DNA of 64,000 nt from Streptomyces griseoluteus (GCA_000717735.1 JOBE01000042.1:3849-67848); one strand, 5' to 3'. Shown: positions 1 through 9,269, counted from the stretch's first letter. Notes: generated from the letters alone by a model not told the origin. Numbers and translations: made by a program.

Positions 1-125
1 CGCCGACGGGCGACCTGCCGAAAGGCCAGCCGCCGTGACACCGGCTGCCGGACGGCGACCAGCACCAGGGCCGCGAGGGCGAGAGCGAGGGCGCCGAGCA
101 GCGGGACGAGGAGGTTCGGGTACAT
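1..125 (-). CDS. FtsX-like ABC permease, N-terminal fragment at window edge
   Basis: Only the first ~41 codons lie inside the window; the gene runs off the left edge. It starts with ATG at 125, two bases after the stop of the ABC ATPase gene, so the two genes are translationally coupled. The visible peptide begins MYPNLLVPLLGALALALAAL, a hydrophobic membrane segment, followed by a basic stretch (RRLAFRQVARR) typical of MacB/FtsX-type permeases. Inference: it is the membrane partner of the adjacent ATPase. The substrate cannot be told from this piece. Confidence 0.6.
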   Translation of the reverse strand, partial: MYPNLLVPLLGALALALAALVLVAVRQPVSRRLAFRQVARR

Positions 126-127
126 GG

Positions 128-874
128 TCAGCCCATGGGGAAGTCACGGATCGCGGCCGGGGTGACGACGGCTTGGCGGACGTCGTCGACCAGTTGCCCG
201 TCGCGCATCCGTATCAGTCGGGGGACGCGTGCGCCGATGGCGCTGTCGTGGGTGACCAGGACGATCGTCTGACCCTCGTCCCGGTTGAGGCCGCACAGCA
301 GGTCCATGACCTGGTCGGCCATCGCGCTGTCGAGGTTGCCCGTCGGTTCGTCCGCCCAGACGATGGCCGGGCGTCCGGCCAGGGCGCGGGCGATGGTCAC
401 CCGCTGTTGCTCGCCGCCGGACATCTCGCTCGGTCGGTGCTCGACCCGGTGACCGAGACCCACCCTGTCCAGCATGTCCAGGGCCCTGCGCCGCGCTTCA
501 CGCGGCCGGGTGCCTACGAGCAGCAGGGGCAGTTCGACGTTCTCCACCGCGGAGAACACCGGTATCAGGTTGAACGCCTGGAAGACGAAGCCCATGGTGT
601 GGGCCCGGTGCTCCGTGCGCGCGGCGTCCGACATGGCGAACAGGTCATGGCCGTCCACTTCCACCCGCCCGGCGTCGATGTCGTCGAGTCCTGACAGGCA
701 GTTCAGCAGCGTGGTCTTTCCGGAGCCGGACGGCCCCATGACCGCCACCATCTCCCCGTGGCGTACGACGAGATCCAGGTCGAGCAGGGCGGTGACCTCC
801 ACGGAGCCCGTCCGATAGATCTTGCGTACCCCGGTGGCGACAAGGAGCGCCTGGTCGGTGTTCATGCTTTCCAT
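128..874 (-). CDS. ABC transporter ATP-binding protein (MacB/LolD type)
   Basis: A 248-aa nucleotide-binding subunit of an export or lipoprotein-type ABC system that hydrolyses ATP at the inner face of the membrane. Visible motifs in order are Walker A (GPSGSGKTT), the Q-loop (FQAFNLIP), the signature MSGGEQQRV, Walker B with IVWADEPTGNLD, and the switch histidine in LVTHD. The order ATPase then FtsX-like permease, with a 2-bp gap, is usual for MacB-type systems. I chose the ATG at 874; the one at 865 is also possible. Longer in-frame extensions lack homology. A tandem palindromic box (904-938) sits 30-64 bp upstream, so the pair may belong to the dormancy regulon. Confidence 0.85.
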   Translation of the reverse strand: MESMNTDQALLVATGVRKIYRTGSVEVTALLDLDLVVRHGEMVAVMGPSGSGKTTLLNCLSGLDDIDAGRVEVDGHDLFAMSDAARTEHRAHTMGFVFQAFNLIPVFSAVENVELPLLLVGTRPREARRRALDMLDRVGLGHRVEHRPSEMSGGEQQRVTIARALAGRPAIVWADEPTGNLDSAMADQVMDLLCGLNRDEGQTIVLVTHDSAIGARVPRLIRMRDGQLVDDVRQAVVTPAAIRDFPMG

Positions 875-903
875 ACCAGCCTTCGGAAGGAACTGGCGGC
901 TAC

Positions 904-938
904 GGCCACTCAGGCCCGGAAGAGGGGCCGAAGGGCCC
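904..938. promoter_or_regulatory. Tandem palindromic box upstream of ABC operon
   Basis: GGCCACTCAGGCCC (904-917) and GGGCCGAAGGGCCC (925-938) have starts exactly 21 bp apart, about two helical turns. The second copy is identical to the box at 25952-25965. Both share the 5-4-5 layout found before many other operons in this window. Inference: operator for the OsdR/DosR-type regulator encoded at 39351-40037. Confidence 0.55.
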
Positions 939-993
939 AATCGCGGCGGGTCACCGCGACGCGCGGCCCGCTCGAGCGGCTTCGCCGCCATGG

Positions 994-1272
994 TCAGGCG
1001 TCCACCGTCGCCCGGGCGCGTCGCCGGATTGCGGTGGCGGCCAGGGTTCCCGCGCCCGTGGCGGTGACCGCGAGGAGGACGAACCCCCACGTGTAGTCGT
1101 GCGCCACACTGTCGACCGCGCCCATCACAAGGGGTGGGAAGAAGCCTCCGAGACCGCCCGCCGCCCCGACCACCCCCGTCACCGAGCCGACGCGCTCAGC
1201 CGGAACCAGACGTGCGACCAGGGCGAAGGCCGCCCCGGACCCGGCACCCAGGCCGGCCGCCATGCCGTGCAC
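994..1272 (-). pseudogene. NarK-type nitrate/nitrite MFS transporter, C-terminal remnant
   Basis: The last ~92 residues of a nitrate/nitrite-family MFS permease. The diagnostic NarK signature [19 protein letters not shown] is intact, followed by a final membrane helix and a basic tail. The ten or so upstream membrane helices are absent. Immediately upstream, from about 1280 on the opposite strand, begins the C-terminal piece of a molybdopterin oxidoreductase. Both divergent genes therefore lost their 5' halves in one event. It should not encode a working transporter. Confidence 0.8.
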
Positions 1273-1281
1273 GCCGTTGCC

Positions 1282-1890
1282 GACGATCTCGGTGCCGACC
1301 TGGGCTGCTCCACGCCGGCGGCGGCTCTCGCCGAGTGTGGACCTGTGACACCCCTCTTCGCCGGTCTCTCACACGGGCGGATCGACCAGGAGGGGGCTGT
1401 GCCCTGGCCCTGCCCCGCGCCGGACCGGCCGGGCGAACGCACCCTGTACGCCGACGAGTTCGCCACGCCCGACGGGCGCGCCCACCTCTCGGCGGCCCCC
1501 TACCTGCCACCCGGCGAGGAACCGGACCAGGATTATCCGCTCGTGCACGTCACGGGGCGCCGATGGGCCCACCACAACTCCGGGAGCATGACCCGGCGCG
1601 GCGGCAACCTTCTTCTCGACGCGTCCGACCGCCTGGACCTGCGCCCCGAGGGCGCTGCACGCTACGGACTGCGGGACGACACCCCCGTCACCGTCGAGAG
1701 CCGCAACGGACAGGCGCGACTCGTCGCCCGTGTCGGGACGGAACTCGCTCCCGGGCAGGTCTTCTGCGCGTTCCACTTCCCGGCCAGCGGCGTCAACTCC
1801 CTCACCTCGGAGCACGCCGACACCGTGACCTCGTGTCCGGAGTACGAGGTCACGGCGGTACGGCTGCGGCCGACTGCGTTCGACGACTGA
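1282..1890 (+). pseudogene. Molybdopterin oxidoreductase (formate dehydrogenase/nitrate reductase-like), C-terminal remnant
   Basis: About 200 residues of the C-terminal part of a molybdopterin enzyme. The stretch [13 protein letters not shown], the QEGAVPWPCP motif, TGRRWAHHNSGSMTRR and a complete molydopterin-dinucleotide-binding domain ending near ASGVNSLTSEHAD are typical of FdhF/assimilatory formate dehydrogenase alpha subunits. The Fe-S and Mo-active-site domains are missing. The frame is open upstream to 1099, but that part is the antisense of the NarK remnant. Redox function is lost. Together with the NarK piece it suggests an ancestral nitrate or formate respiration locus. Confidence 0.78.
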
Positions 1891-1902
1891 TCGGCTCCGA
1901 GG

Positions 1903-2757
1903 TCAGTCGTGGGGGACGAGGGCGACCGGCGAGCGACTGTGGTGCAGCACCGCGTGGGCCACGCTGCCGACGTGCGTACCCAGCGTCGACCCTTGGGTGC
2001 GCCGACCGACCACCACAAGAGCCGCGTCCCCAGCGGTCTGCACCAGCTCCTGGCCGGCCGACCCGATCGTCACTCGCCCGGTCGCCGCCAGGTCGGGGTA
2101 CTTCGCTCGCCAGGGTTCAAGGAGATCGTCGAGCGAACGCTGGATCTCGGGGGCGAGGGTGAGCCGGATGTCCGGGACCATGGGAGGGCCGAGCGTCGCG
2201 TAAACAGGCAGCTGCTGTGCGTAGACGACCTGCACCCGGGCGAGCCGGCGTGCCGCCTCCTCGAAGGCGAATCCCAGAACGGTGTCCACGGGTTGCCGCA
2301 GGTCGACGCCGACCACGACGGGTCCCTGCGAAGGTGACGTGTCGAGGGCCCGTACGAGGACGACCGGACGTTCGACGAGACCGGCGACCGACATCCCGAC
2401 CGAGCCGATCAGATATCCGGCCACACCGCTCAACGCCCGCGAGCCGAGGACGAGCAGGTCGCCCTCATCGGCCGCGGTGACGAGGCTCGCCACGGGCTCC
2501 GACGGCAGCAGCCGGGTGGTCACCGACAGATGCGGATGACGTTTGCGCAGTCCGGCCGCCGTGCGGGCGAGCAGATCCTCCGCCCACGGCTCGTCGGGCT
2601 CTCGCGCTGCGAACGGCAGTAGGGCCTCCGGCGACGTTTCCTTCACATGTACCAGGTGCACCCCGGTACCGCGCAGCACCGCTTCCTCCGCCGCCCACTG
2701 CGCGGCGGCGTTCGCCTGATCCGTGCCGTCCAGACCGACCACAATGCCCTGCATCAT
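1903..2757 (-). CDS. Universal stress protein, two UspA domains
   Basis: A 284-aa tandem UspA protein of the Rv2623 type. The first domain starts [20 protein letters not shown] and carries the ATP-binding loop VLGSRALSGVAGYLIGSVG. The second starts GPVVVGVDLRQ and ends with VVVGRRTQGSTLGTHVGSVA. Family knowledge: such proteins bind ATP and slow growth under hypoxia or stress. The ATG at 2757 overlaps the stop of the upstream CBS gene (ATGA) and has GGAGG 9 nt upstream. It is the last gene of the six-gene leftward operon starting at 7948. Confidence 0.9.
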   Translation of the reverse strand: MMQGIVVGLDGTDQANAAAQWAAEEAVLRGTGVHLVHVKETSPEALLPFAAREPDEPWAEDLLARTAAGLRKRHPHLSVTTRLLPSEPVASLVTAADEGDLLVLGSRALSGVAGYLIGSVGMSVAGLVERPVVLVRALDTSPSQGPVVVGVDLRQPVDTVLGFAFEEAARRLARVQVVYAQQLPVYATLGPPMVPDIRLTLAPEIQRSLDDLLEPWRAKYPDLAATGRVTIGSAGQELVQTAGDAALVVVGRRTQGSTLGTHVGSVAHAVLHHSRSPVALVPHD

Positions 2758-3437
2758 GATCGTCTGCCTCCTTGTTCGGTGTCGTCGATGTCGTAGGTGA
2801 GACGCGTCGAGGAGACCGAGACCACTCCGTCGACCGTCGCGCACATGCGCTCGACGGCCGGGATCATGCCGCGGAACCGCAGCTTCCCAGCGAGGTCGAC
2901 CTGCCCGTCACGCACGTCGACCGTGAGCGAGGCCGGGTCGAGACGCAGAGTGTCACCGAGCACGTCCTCGACGATCTCCCGGCGGATGTCGTCGTCCTGG
3001 CGGAGGAAGATGCCCAGGAGGTCGCGGCGGCTGACGATTCCCACGAGCCGGTCCTCGTCGTCGACGACGACGAGGCGCTTGACACCCTGGACCTCCATCA
3101 GCCGGGCCGCCTCCGGCACGGTCCAATCGGGGCCGGCGCACACGGCGGGGGCGGACATCAGCTCCTCGGCGCGCGTCCCCTCGGCCTTCGCCCGCTCCCA
3201 CGCCTCGACGCCGGGTGCGGTCGGTAGGTCGCCCGGCCCGGCGGTCTGGTCGGCCGTCTTGCGTAGCAGGTCCCCTTCCGACACCACCCCGATCACCCGA
3301 TTCCCGCCGTCCACCACCGGCACCGCGGTCACGCGGTGCCGTGACAGCACCTGGGCGATCTCCTTGAACGGGGCATCGCCACGCACGCTGACCACTTCAC
3401 GGGTCATCAGCTCGGCGATCCTGCGGTGACGCATCAT
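2754..3437 (-). CDS. CBS-CBS-BON domain protein
   Basis: 227 aa. CBS domain 1 (residues ~8-65) contains [20 protein letters not shown] and the [10 protein letters not shown] end motif. CBS domain 2 (~85-140) contains [24 protein letters not shown] domain (~155-215) contains [19 protein letters not shown] pairs bind adenosine nucleotides; BON domains bind lipid or membrane. Two ATGs (3437 and 3434) follow GGAAGGAG; the first overlaps the stop of the E1-beta/ACP gene. Predicted role is energy sensing in the operon with PDH and acetyl-CoA synthetase; the exact partner is unknown. Confidence 0.88.
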   Translation of the reverse strand: MMRHRRIAELMTREVVSVRGDAPFKEIAQVLSRHRVTAVPVVDGGNRVIGVVSEGDLLRKTADQTAGPGDLPTAPGVEAWERAKAEGTRAEELMSAPAVCAGPDWTVPEAARLMEVQGVKRLVVVDDEDRLVGIVSRRDLLGIFLRQDDDIRREIVEDVLGDTLRLDPASLTVDVRDGQVDLAGKLRFRGMIPAVERMCATVDGVVSVSSTRLTYDIDDTEQGGRRS

Positions 3438-4408
3438 CCGCTCCTTCCGTGTGCGGGCGCATCCGCCTCGGCCACCAGACGAGCGGCGCAGCCGTTCCAG
3501 GTGTCGAGGGCCGGATAGTCGTCCTCGGTGAGTTCCCGGCCACTGAGTGCGGCGAGGGCCTCGACGAATGCGAGGAAGTCCAGCGAATCCATCTCGAACG
3601 TGTCCCTCAGGGACGCGTCGGGATCGAGCCCGGTGAAGTCGGCGCCGGGGACGACGCGCTGGACCGCCTGCCGGACGACCTCGGCGTTTATCCCCGTGCC
3701 CGCCAGTTCCTCCGCGGCTTCGAGGGCCTTGGGCACGCAACCGCTGTACGCGACCACTGTCACGTCGGTGCCCTCGCGGCGGACGGCCGCGCGGTCCAGG
3801 TCGACCTCATGGACCGCCGGATCGAGCGTGCCGGCCGCGCTGTAGAGGCTGCCGTGCTCGAAGAGCAGCACCGGGTCGGGGTCGGCCAGCGCGGCGGACA
3901 GCACGTGGCGGGCGTCGTCGACCGTGGCGGGCGCCAGGACACGGAGGCCGGGGATGTGGGCGTACCAGCCTTCGAGGCTGTGGGAGTGCTGGGCGGCCGA
4001 CTGCCGTCCCGCGCCCGTCGTCATGCGGATCACCAGCGGCACACCGAGCTGTCCGTCGGACATGTGCCGCAGGGTAGCGGCGTTGTTGAGGATCTGGTCG
4101 AGGGCCAGCAGGCGGAAGTTGACCGTCATGATCTCCACGACCAGCCTCATCCCGGCCAGTGCGGCGCCGATCCCGGCCCCGACGAACGCGGACTCCGACA
4201 GAGGCGTGTCCCGGACACGATCCGGGCCGAACTCCTCCAGGAGACCGAGACTCACCCCGAAACAGCCGCCGTAGCGGCCCACGTCCTCGCCCATCAGGAA
4301 GACCCGGTCGTCCGAGGCCAGCGCCTCGCGCAGGCCCTCCCGCAGGGCCTCCCTGTATGTGGTGGTGCCGTCGTCGGGATGCGCCCGCGGTCGCGTTCTC
4401 GCACTCAT
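3434..4408 (-). CDS. Pyruvate dehydrogenase E1-beta fused in frame to an acyl carrier protein
   Basis: 324 aa. Residues ~1-245 are a 2-oxoacid dehydrogenase E1-beta subunit ([31 protein letters not shown], the [17 protein letters not shown] loop, [19 protein letters not shown]). The protein then jumps, right after the position where the second E1-beta domain should start (GINAEVV), into an acyl carrier protein with the phosphopantetheine site [13 protein letters not shown]. The transketolase C-terminal domain is missing, and no E2 or E3 gene lies in the operon. Inference: a deletion removed the E1-beta tail, the E2 gene and the ACP start. The ATG at 4408 overlaps the E1-alpha stop. E1 activity is doubtful. 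Confidence 0.85.
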   Translation of the reverse strand: MSARTRPRAHPDDGTTTYREALREGLREALASDDRVFLMGEDVGRYGGCFGVSLGLLEEFGPDRVRDTPLSESAFVGAGIGAALAGMRLVVEIMTVNFRLLALDQILNNAATLRHMSDGQLGVPLVIRMTTGAGRQSAAQHSHSLEGWYAHIPGLRVLAPATVDDARHVLSAALADPDPVLLFEHGSLYSAAGTLDPAVHEVDLDRAAVRREGTDVTVVAYSGCVPKALEAAEELAGTGINAEVVRQAVQRVVPGADFTGLDPDASLRDTFEMDSLDFLAFVEALAALSGRELTEDDYPALDTWNGCAARLVAEADAPAHGRSG

Positions 4409-5475
4409 GACGGAGCCGCCTCCTCGTGTCGGCCCGTGACATGGAGCAGCAGGTCTTCGGCCAGCTCCTCGGGAGCCTGTTCGGCCGCCCGGACGGCTCG
4501 GTCGATCGCCTCCATGACCTCGTGGTCCAGGGCCTCTTGGGCGTCCGTGTCGAGGAAACCGGCCGCACGCATGCCATCGGCAAGGCCCGTGACGGGGTCG
4601 TGCCGCTTCCACTCCTCGACCTCGTCCTTCGGCCGGTACCCGTCCGGGTCGTACGTCGAGTGCGCGCGGAACCGGTACGTCCGCATCTCCAGGAAGTGCG
4701 GTCCGCTGCCGGCCCGGGTGGACTCGACCGCGCCGCGCGCCGCCTTCTCCACCGCGTGTACGTCCATGCCGTCGACGGCCCAGGCGGCCATGCCGTACGA
4801 CGCCGCCCGCATCGCGAGGTCCGTCTGGGCGTGCTCGCGGGCGAGGGCCGTCCCCATCGCGTACGGGTTGTTCTCGCAGACGAAGGGCACGGGCAGCCCC
4901 CAGAGCGCCGCCAGGTTGGCGGTCTCGTGGAACTCGCCCTCGGCGAAGGCTCCGTCACCGAAGAAGCAGCAGGTCACGCGGGACTCGCCGCGCATCCGGT
5001 CGGCGAGCGCCAGGCCCGCGGCGAGCGGCAGTCCGCCGCCCACGATCGCGTTGCCGCCGTAGAAGCGGCGGCCGGCGTCGAAGAGGTGCATGGAGCCGCC
5101 GCGCCCGTGGCTGTACCCGGTGGTCTTCCCGCACATCTCCGCCATCACTGCCTCGGGCGGCACCCCACGGGCCAGGGCGTGGCCGTGTTCGCGGTACGTG
5201 GAGACGACCGCGTCCGCCTCGTCGAGCGCCTGGTGGACGCCGACCGCCACCGCCTCCTCGCCGATGTACAGGTGGACGAAGCCCCGGATCGCCGCCGCGC
5301 TGTACAGCTCGACGCACCGCTCCTCGAACCGTCGTATGAACAGCATCTGCCGCAGGAGGTCCCGGTCGTGGGCCGCCGCAGGAGTGCGGGACGGCGTCGC
5401 GGGTCCACGAGCGCGACGGGGGCGCTTCGTCTGGGATGTCCCGGCGGTCGTGCCGCCGTGTGCGGTGGCCATCAC
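4405..5475 (-). CDS. pdhA: Pyruvate dehydrogenase E1 component, alpha subunit
   Basis: 356 aa with the full thiamine-diphosphate fold of E1-alpha. Visible motifs are the [14 protein letters not shown] entry helix, [11 protein letters not shown], the ThDP/Mg motif [17 protein letters not shown]...ENN, and the phospho-loop region [14 protein letters not shown]. With E1-beta it decarboxylates pyruvate and hands acetyl to lipoyl-E2. Here E1-beta is truncated and E2 is absent. The GTG at 5475 and ATG at 5472 both overlap the acsA stop. The ~35-residue N-terminal basic, Ala/Pro-rich extension is not part of the fold. Confidence 0.9.
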   Translation of the reverse strand: MMATAHGGTTAGTSQTKRPRRARGPATPSRTPAAAHDRDLLRQMLFIRRFEERCVELYSAAAIRGFVHLYIGEEAVAVGVHQALDEADAVVSTYREHGHALARGVPPEAVMAEMCGKTTGYSHGRGGSMHLFDAGRRFYGGNAIVGGGLPLAAGLALADRMRGESRVTCCFFGDGAFAEGEFHETANLAALWGLPVPFVCENNPYAMGTALAREHAQTDLAMRAASYGMAAWAVDGMDVHAVEKAARGAVESTRAGSGPHFLEMRTYRFRAHSTYDPDGYRPKDEVEEWKRHDPVTGLADGMRAAGFLDTDAQEALDHEVMEAIDRAVRAAEQAPEELAEDLLLHVTGRHEEAAPS

Positions 5476-7274
5476 GGCTCCTTCCCGGAGTGCCCGGTCG
5501 TCTCGGCCGGTCCGGGTGTCTCCAGCGTCGACACATCGCCCTCGGGCAGGCCCAGTTCGCGGGCCCGCAGCAGGCGGCGCATCACCATTCCGCAGTGGGT
5601 GTGGGGCAGACTCTCGACGAACTCGATCTCCCGGGGGGCGACGGCCGGCCCGAGGCGCCGACGCGCGAACGCCAGCACGTCTCTCCGCAGTTCGGTGTCG
5701 GGCGGATACTCGGGGCGCGGCAGCACGAACGCCTTGACGATCGCGCCGGCCAGCGGGTCAGGGCGTCCGACGACACCGGCCTCGGCGACCGCCGGATGTT
5801 CCATGAGCGCGCTCTCCACCTCGAACGGCCCGATGAGGTGCCCTGCGGACTCGATGACGTCGTCGGCGCGGCCCACGAACCAGTACCAGCCGTCGGCGTC
5901 GCGGCTGACCAGGTCGCCGGTCAGGCACCACCCGTCCGCGAAGCACGCCTCGTAACGGTGCGGCTCGTGGAGGTAGCCGCGGAACATCGACGGCCAGCCC
6001 GCCTGCAGGGCGAGCTCGCCCTGGGCGCCCGGCTCCTGGAGGATCTGGACATGCCCGCCGGTGACCGCGGCCCGGCCGTCCTCGCCGCACGCCACTACGG
6101 CGGCCTCGACACCCGGAAGCGGTCGGCCCATCGCACCGGGCCGCACGGGATCGGCCGCGAAATTGGCGATCATGATGGCACCGGTCTCGGTCTGCCACCA
6201 GGTGTCGTGGACCGCACGCCCCAGCGCTTCCCGGCCCCAGTGCACGGCCTCGGGACTGAGTGGCTCGCCGACACTCGCGACGAACCGGAGCGCGGACAGG
6301 TCGTGCCACGCGGCGGGCGTCGGCTTGCCGTCGCGTGGCACGGCCCGCATGAGCATGCGGAGCGCGGTGGGAGCCGTGTACCAGACGGTGACGCGCTGGT
6401 CGGCGAGGATCCCGTACCAACGAGCGGGGGCGAAGTCCCCTTCGTCGACGACCGTCGTCACCCCGTGGGTGAGCGGGGCGATGATGCCGTACGACATGCC
6501 GGTGACCCAGCCGGGGTCGGCGGTGCACCAGAAGACGTCGCCCTCGTGCAGGTCCAGGGCGTAGGCGGCGGTGACGTGATGGGCGAGGACCGCCTCGTGC
6601 ACGTGTACCGCGCCCTTGGGGGTGCCTGTCGTGCCGCTGGTGAAGTGCAGCAGTGCCGGCTCCGCCGGATCGGTCGATCCCACCGTGTACTCGTCCGGCG
6701 CGGCGTCCGTGAGCGCGGGGAAGGAGAGGGTGTCCGGGGGCGGGTCGGCCCCGGGGTCGAGGAGCAGGACGTGCCGGAGGTGCGGAAGCCGGGACCGTAC
6801 CGGGGCCACCTTGCGCTCGTACAGCTCCCGGGTCGTGACCAGCGCCCGGGCGTTGCCCAGCTCCATGCGCAGTGCGACGGGTTCGGGACCGAAGGCGGTG
6901 AACAGGGGGCACAGGACTCGTCCGGCACGCAGCGTTCCGAGGACGGTGCTGTACAGCTCGAACCGGCGGCCTAGCAGGGTGAACACGCGCTCGCCGCGTT
7001 CCAGGCCGAGCGCCTCAAGAACGTGCGCGAAGCGGGAGCTCGCGGCCGCGAGCTGGGCGAAGGTCATCGTCTGAAGGGAACCGTCGCGGCCGACGCAGCG
7101 CAGTGCGACGCGTTCGCCGTGGCCCTCGCGCAGGTGTCGGTCGACCGTCTCGTACCCGATGTTGATGCCGCCGTCCGGCAGCCCGGCGAGCCGGGACCGC
7201 TCGCGCCGCCAGGAGAACGTGGCCCGGGCGCTGTCGTAGTCGGGCATGACCGGTGCCACCCACAACGCGTTCAT
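5472..7274 (-). CDS. acsA: Acetyl-CoA synthetase (AMP-forming) with degenerate C-terminal lysine motif
   Basis: A 600-aa ANL-family enzyme expected to make acetyl-AMP then acetyl-CoA. The ATP-binding loop ([13 protein letters not shown]), the WWQTETG motif, [19 protein letters not shown] and the hinge region are normal. The C-terminal motif that should read PKTRSGKIMRRLLRA reads [15 protein letters not shown], so the catalytic lysine, which is also the acetylation-control site, is Met. Reading the codons confirms CAC-TGC-GGA-ATG. Family knowledge: loss of this lysine largely abolishes adenylation but can leave thioester chemistry. It overlaps neighbours on both sides (ATGA/GTGA) in an operon. 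Confidence 0.9.
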   Translation of the reverse strand: MNALWVAPVMPDYDSARATFSWRRERSRLAGLPDGGINIGYETVDRHLREGHGERVALRCVGRDGSLQTMTFAQLAAASSRFAHVLEALGLERGERVFTLLGRRFELYSTVLGTLRAGRVLCPLFTAFGPEPVALRMELGNARALVTTRELYERKVAPVRSRLPHLRHVLLLDPGADPPPDTLSFPALTDAAPDEYTVGSTDPAEPALLHFTSGTTGTPKGAVHVHEAVLAHHVTAAYALDLHEGDVFWCTADPGWVTGMSYGIIAPLTHGVTTVVDEGDFAPARWYGILADQRVTVWYTAPTALRMLMRAVPRDGKPTPAAWHDLSALRFVASVGEPLSPEAVHWGREALGRAVHDTWWQTETGAIMIANFAADPVRPGAMGRPLPGVEAAVVACGEDGRAAVTGGHVQILQEPGAQGELALQAGWPSMFRGYLHEPHRYEACFADGWCLTGDLVSRDADGWYWFVGRADDVIESAGHLIGPFEVESALMEHPAVAEAGVVGRPDPLAGAIVKAFVLPRPEYPPDTELRRDVLAFARRRLGPAVAPREIEFVESLPHTHCGMVMRRLLRARELGLPEGDVSTLETPGPAETTGHSGKEP

Positions 7275-7948
7275 CGCGGTGGCTCCACGTCGAGCGCGAG
7301 GTTGTCGTAGGCGTACTCGATCGATTCGTGCAGGGCGACCACTCCGTCGACCGAGCGGCAGAGCCGTACGATCACGCGGATGTCGGCACGCTCGTCGACA
7401 CGGCCCGTCAGCCTGACGACTCCGTCGTCGACGGCCACACGGACCGTGTCCGGAGCGAGGCGCAGAGTGTCGGCCAGGACGTCGTGCTCGATCTCGTCAC
7501 GGATCGCGGTGTCCCCGCGCAGGAAGGGCCGCAGCAGGTCGCTGCGACTGATGATCCCGACGAGCCGACCGGTCTCGTCCACGACGGGAAGCCGCTTCAC
7601 TCCCTTGCGGTGCATCGTCCGGGCCGTCTCGACGAGGTTCCAGTTCGGCTGTGCCGGGATGGCCGGCGAGGTCATCAGCTGGGCGGCCGTCTCCGCGTCG
7701 GGCAGCCCGCGCTCCTGGGAAAGCAGCCGGACGCCCGCCCAACGGCCCTCCAGGTCGGGGAGCTCGGCGGTGGCCCGCAGCAGGTCGGCCTCCGAGACCA
7801 CGCCGAGCAGGCGTCGCTCGGGGTCGACGACCGGGACCGCCGAGACGTCGTGTTCGGCGAAGAGCCGGGCGATCTGCTTGAACGGGGTCTGGGGGGCGGC
7901 GGTGACAACGGCGTGGGTCATGACCTCGAAAACCGTGCGGTGCTGCAT
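7271..7948 (-). CDS. CBS-CBS-BON domain protein, first gene of the PDH/acsA operon
   Basis: 225 aa with two CBS domains (FEVMTHAVVTAAPQTPFKQI ... GVVSEADLLRA; QLMTSPAIPAQPNWNLVETA ... GIISRSDLLRPFL) and a C-terminal BON domain (VRVAVDDGVVRLTGRVDE). The ATG at 7948 has AAGGAGG 7 nt upstream. It leads the leftward operon CBS - acsA - E1-alpha - E1-beta/ACP - CBS - Usp, in which every junction overlaps. The palindromic boxes at 8021-8054 lie 73-106 bp upstream. Inference: nucleotide sensor for acetyl-CoA metabolism in dormancy. Confidence 0.88.
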   Translation of the reverse strand: MQHRTVFEVMTHAVVTAAPQTPFKQIARLFAEHDVSAVPVVDPERRLLGVVSEADLLRATAELPDLEGRWAGVRLLSQERGLPDAETAAQLMTSPAIPAQPNWNLVETARTMHRKGVKRLPVVDETGRLVGIISRSDLLRPFLRGDTAIRDEIEHDVLADTLRLAPDTVRVAVDDGVVRLTGRVDERADIRVIVRLCRSVDGVVALHESIEYAYDNLALDVEPPR

Positions 7949-8020
7949 GACGGTCCTCCTTCCCGGGGCGCGCCCGCCCCGGCAGGTCTCACCCTGCCGC
8001 GCGGAGCCGGCCCTCGGGCA

Positions 8021-8054
8021 GTGCCGAATGGTCCCCTTCCGGGACGGTCGGCCC
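8021..8054. promoter_or_regulatory. Tandem palindromic box between CBS/acsA operon and DUF1918 gene
   Basis: GTGCCGAATGGTCC (8021-8034) and GGGACGGTCGGCCC (8041-8054) have starts 20 bp apart. They lie 73 bp from the CBS start on the left and 98 bp from the DUF1918 start on the right. Both keep the 5-4-5 layout with GG/CC outer arms. Probable bidirectional operator. Confidence 0.5.
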
Positions 8055-8151
8055 TATGACGAGCGGCCGATCGGAACGCATGGTGGAAGGGCAGAGCGCC
8101 GCCGGTCTCGGGAGGGCCGTGGCCGGTCGCTCGGGCCGGGAGGCGAGGACC

Positions 8152-8418
8152 ATGGCTGCGACTGGAACACGGCAAGGCCAGGAGATGCCCCGCGCCGGGT
8201 TGTGGGCTCGCGTCGGCGACCGGCTGATCGTGGGCGGTTCAACAGTCGGGGACGAGGGGCGTGACGGTGAGATCGTCGGGCTGCACCATGCGGACGGTAC
8301 TCCCCCCTTCGACGTCCGATGGTCGGACACGGGCCGGGTCACTCTGGTGTTCCCGGGCCCGGACGCGCGGGTCCAGCACTTTCCGCCGCATGACACGAAA
8401 GCCGCTACGCGGTCGTGA
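8152..8418 (+). CDS. DUF1918 small protein
   Basis: 88 aa. The core WARVGDRLIVGGSTVGDEGR, then GEIVGLHHADGTPPFDVRW, then a VFPGPDARVQHF tail, is the DUF1918 small beta-barrel common in actinomycete stress islands; its biochemical role is unknown. I chose the ATG at 8152 because GGGAGG lies 8 nt upstream. The ATG at 8185 has a weaker site. It is divergent from the CBS/acsA operon, and its 3' end overlaps the convergent CBS gene by 14 bp. Confidence 0.8.
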   Translation: MAATGTRQGQEMPRAGLWARVGDRLIVGGSTVGDEGRDGEIVGLHHADGTPPFDVRWSDTGRVTLVFPGPDARVQHFPPHDTKAATRS

Positions 8419-9004
8419 ACTCCGCCGCCGCGTCCACCACACCGGGCACCGCCCGGGTCAGCCGCAGGGCCAGATCAGCAGGTACAGACTGTGGCAGGCG
8501 TCCGGCGAGCGTCACCACGCCGTCAGTGACCCGCACGGTGAGTGCGGCGTCGCCTTCAGGGATCAGATGCGTGAGGAGTTCGTGCCTCACGTCCTCGGCG
8601 AGTTCGATGTCGGAGCGTAGGTAGACCTTGAGCAGGTCGCCCCGGCTGACGACACCGACCGGGCGGCCGTCCTCGTCCACCACGGGAAGCCGCTTGAGAC
8701 GCCCACGCCCCATCAGCCGCGACGCCCCTGCGATCGTGGCACCGCGCGGCACGGTGACGGCCGGCGCCGACATCAAGCTGCCCGCCGTCACCGAACCCGC
8801 GCTGTCGCGGTCCTCGCCCGGAACCTTGCCGAGTACGTCCGCCTCGGACACCACGCCGACCACCCGCCCCTCGGCCGACAGCACGGGAACCGCGCTCACA
8901 CCCCAGCGCCGCATGGACTGGACGATCTCCTTGACCGGTGCGTCGAGCCTGGCGGAGACCACCGCATGGGTCATCACGTCGTCGACGGTACGTGGGTGCT
9001 TCAT
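8405..9004 (-). CDS. CBS-CBS-BON domain protein
   Basis: 199 aa: CBS1 (VDDVMTHAVVSARLDAPVKE ... GVVSEADVLGK), CBS2 (SLMSAPAVTVPRGATIAGAS ... GVVSRGDLLKVYL) and a BON domain (LTVRVTDGVVTLAGRLPQS). It is monocistronic and converges on the DUF1918 gene. The start is ATG at 9004 with a modest CTGGAG upstream. The box at 9078-9091 lies 73 bp upstream. It is shorter between the CBS domains than its paralogues. Confidence 0.85.
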   Translation of the reverse strand: MKHPRTVDDVMTHAVVSARLDAPVKEIVQSMRRWGVSAVPVLSAEGRVVGVVSEADVLGKVPGEDRDSAGSVTAGSLMSAPAVTVPRGATIAGASRLMGRGRLKRLPVVDEDGRPVGVVSRGDLLKVYLRSDIELAEDVRHELLTHLIPEGDAALTVRVTDGVVTLAGRLPQSVPADLALRLTRAVPGVVDAAAEFTTA

Positions 9005-9077
9005 GACCGGACTCCAGTACGCCTGCGCCCCGAGTGCTGTTGCTGCGAGGGTGTCGCCGCCGGGCGGCGGACGACAA

Positions 9078-9091
9078 GGGCCGAAAGGGGC
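9078..9091. promoter_or_regulatory. Palindromic box upstream of CBS gene
   Basis: GGGCCGAAAGGGGC, one mismatch from a perfect GGGCC-N4-GGNCC box. A second half-like element (GGGACCC at 9097) follows but is poor. Its position 73 bp upstream of the CBS start at 9004 matches the other boxes. Confidence 0.45.
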
Positions 9092-9269
9092 ACGTCGGGA
9101 CCCGGACAGCCGTGGCACGGACCGTCGGCCGGTGCTTTCCTGAAAGTCAGGAGGGGCCCGTCCCAGGGACGCGGGGAAGCGGCTTCGGGCCGCGCACCGC
9201 GCGATCAGGATCCGCGAGAAGCGGATGGGCCCCTCCTCCCGCCGTGTCTCCGCGTCGTCTCCACGGCGT

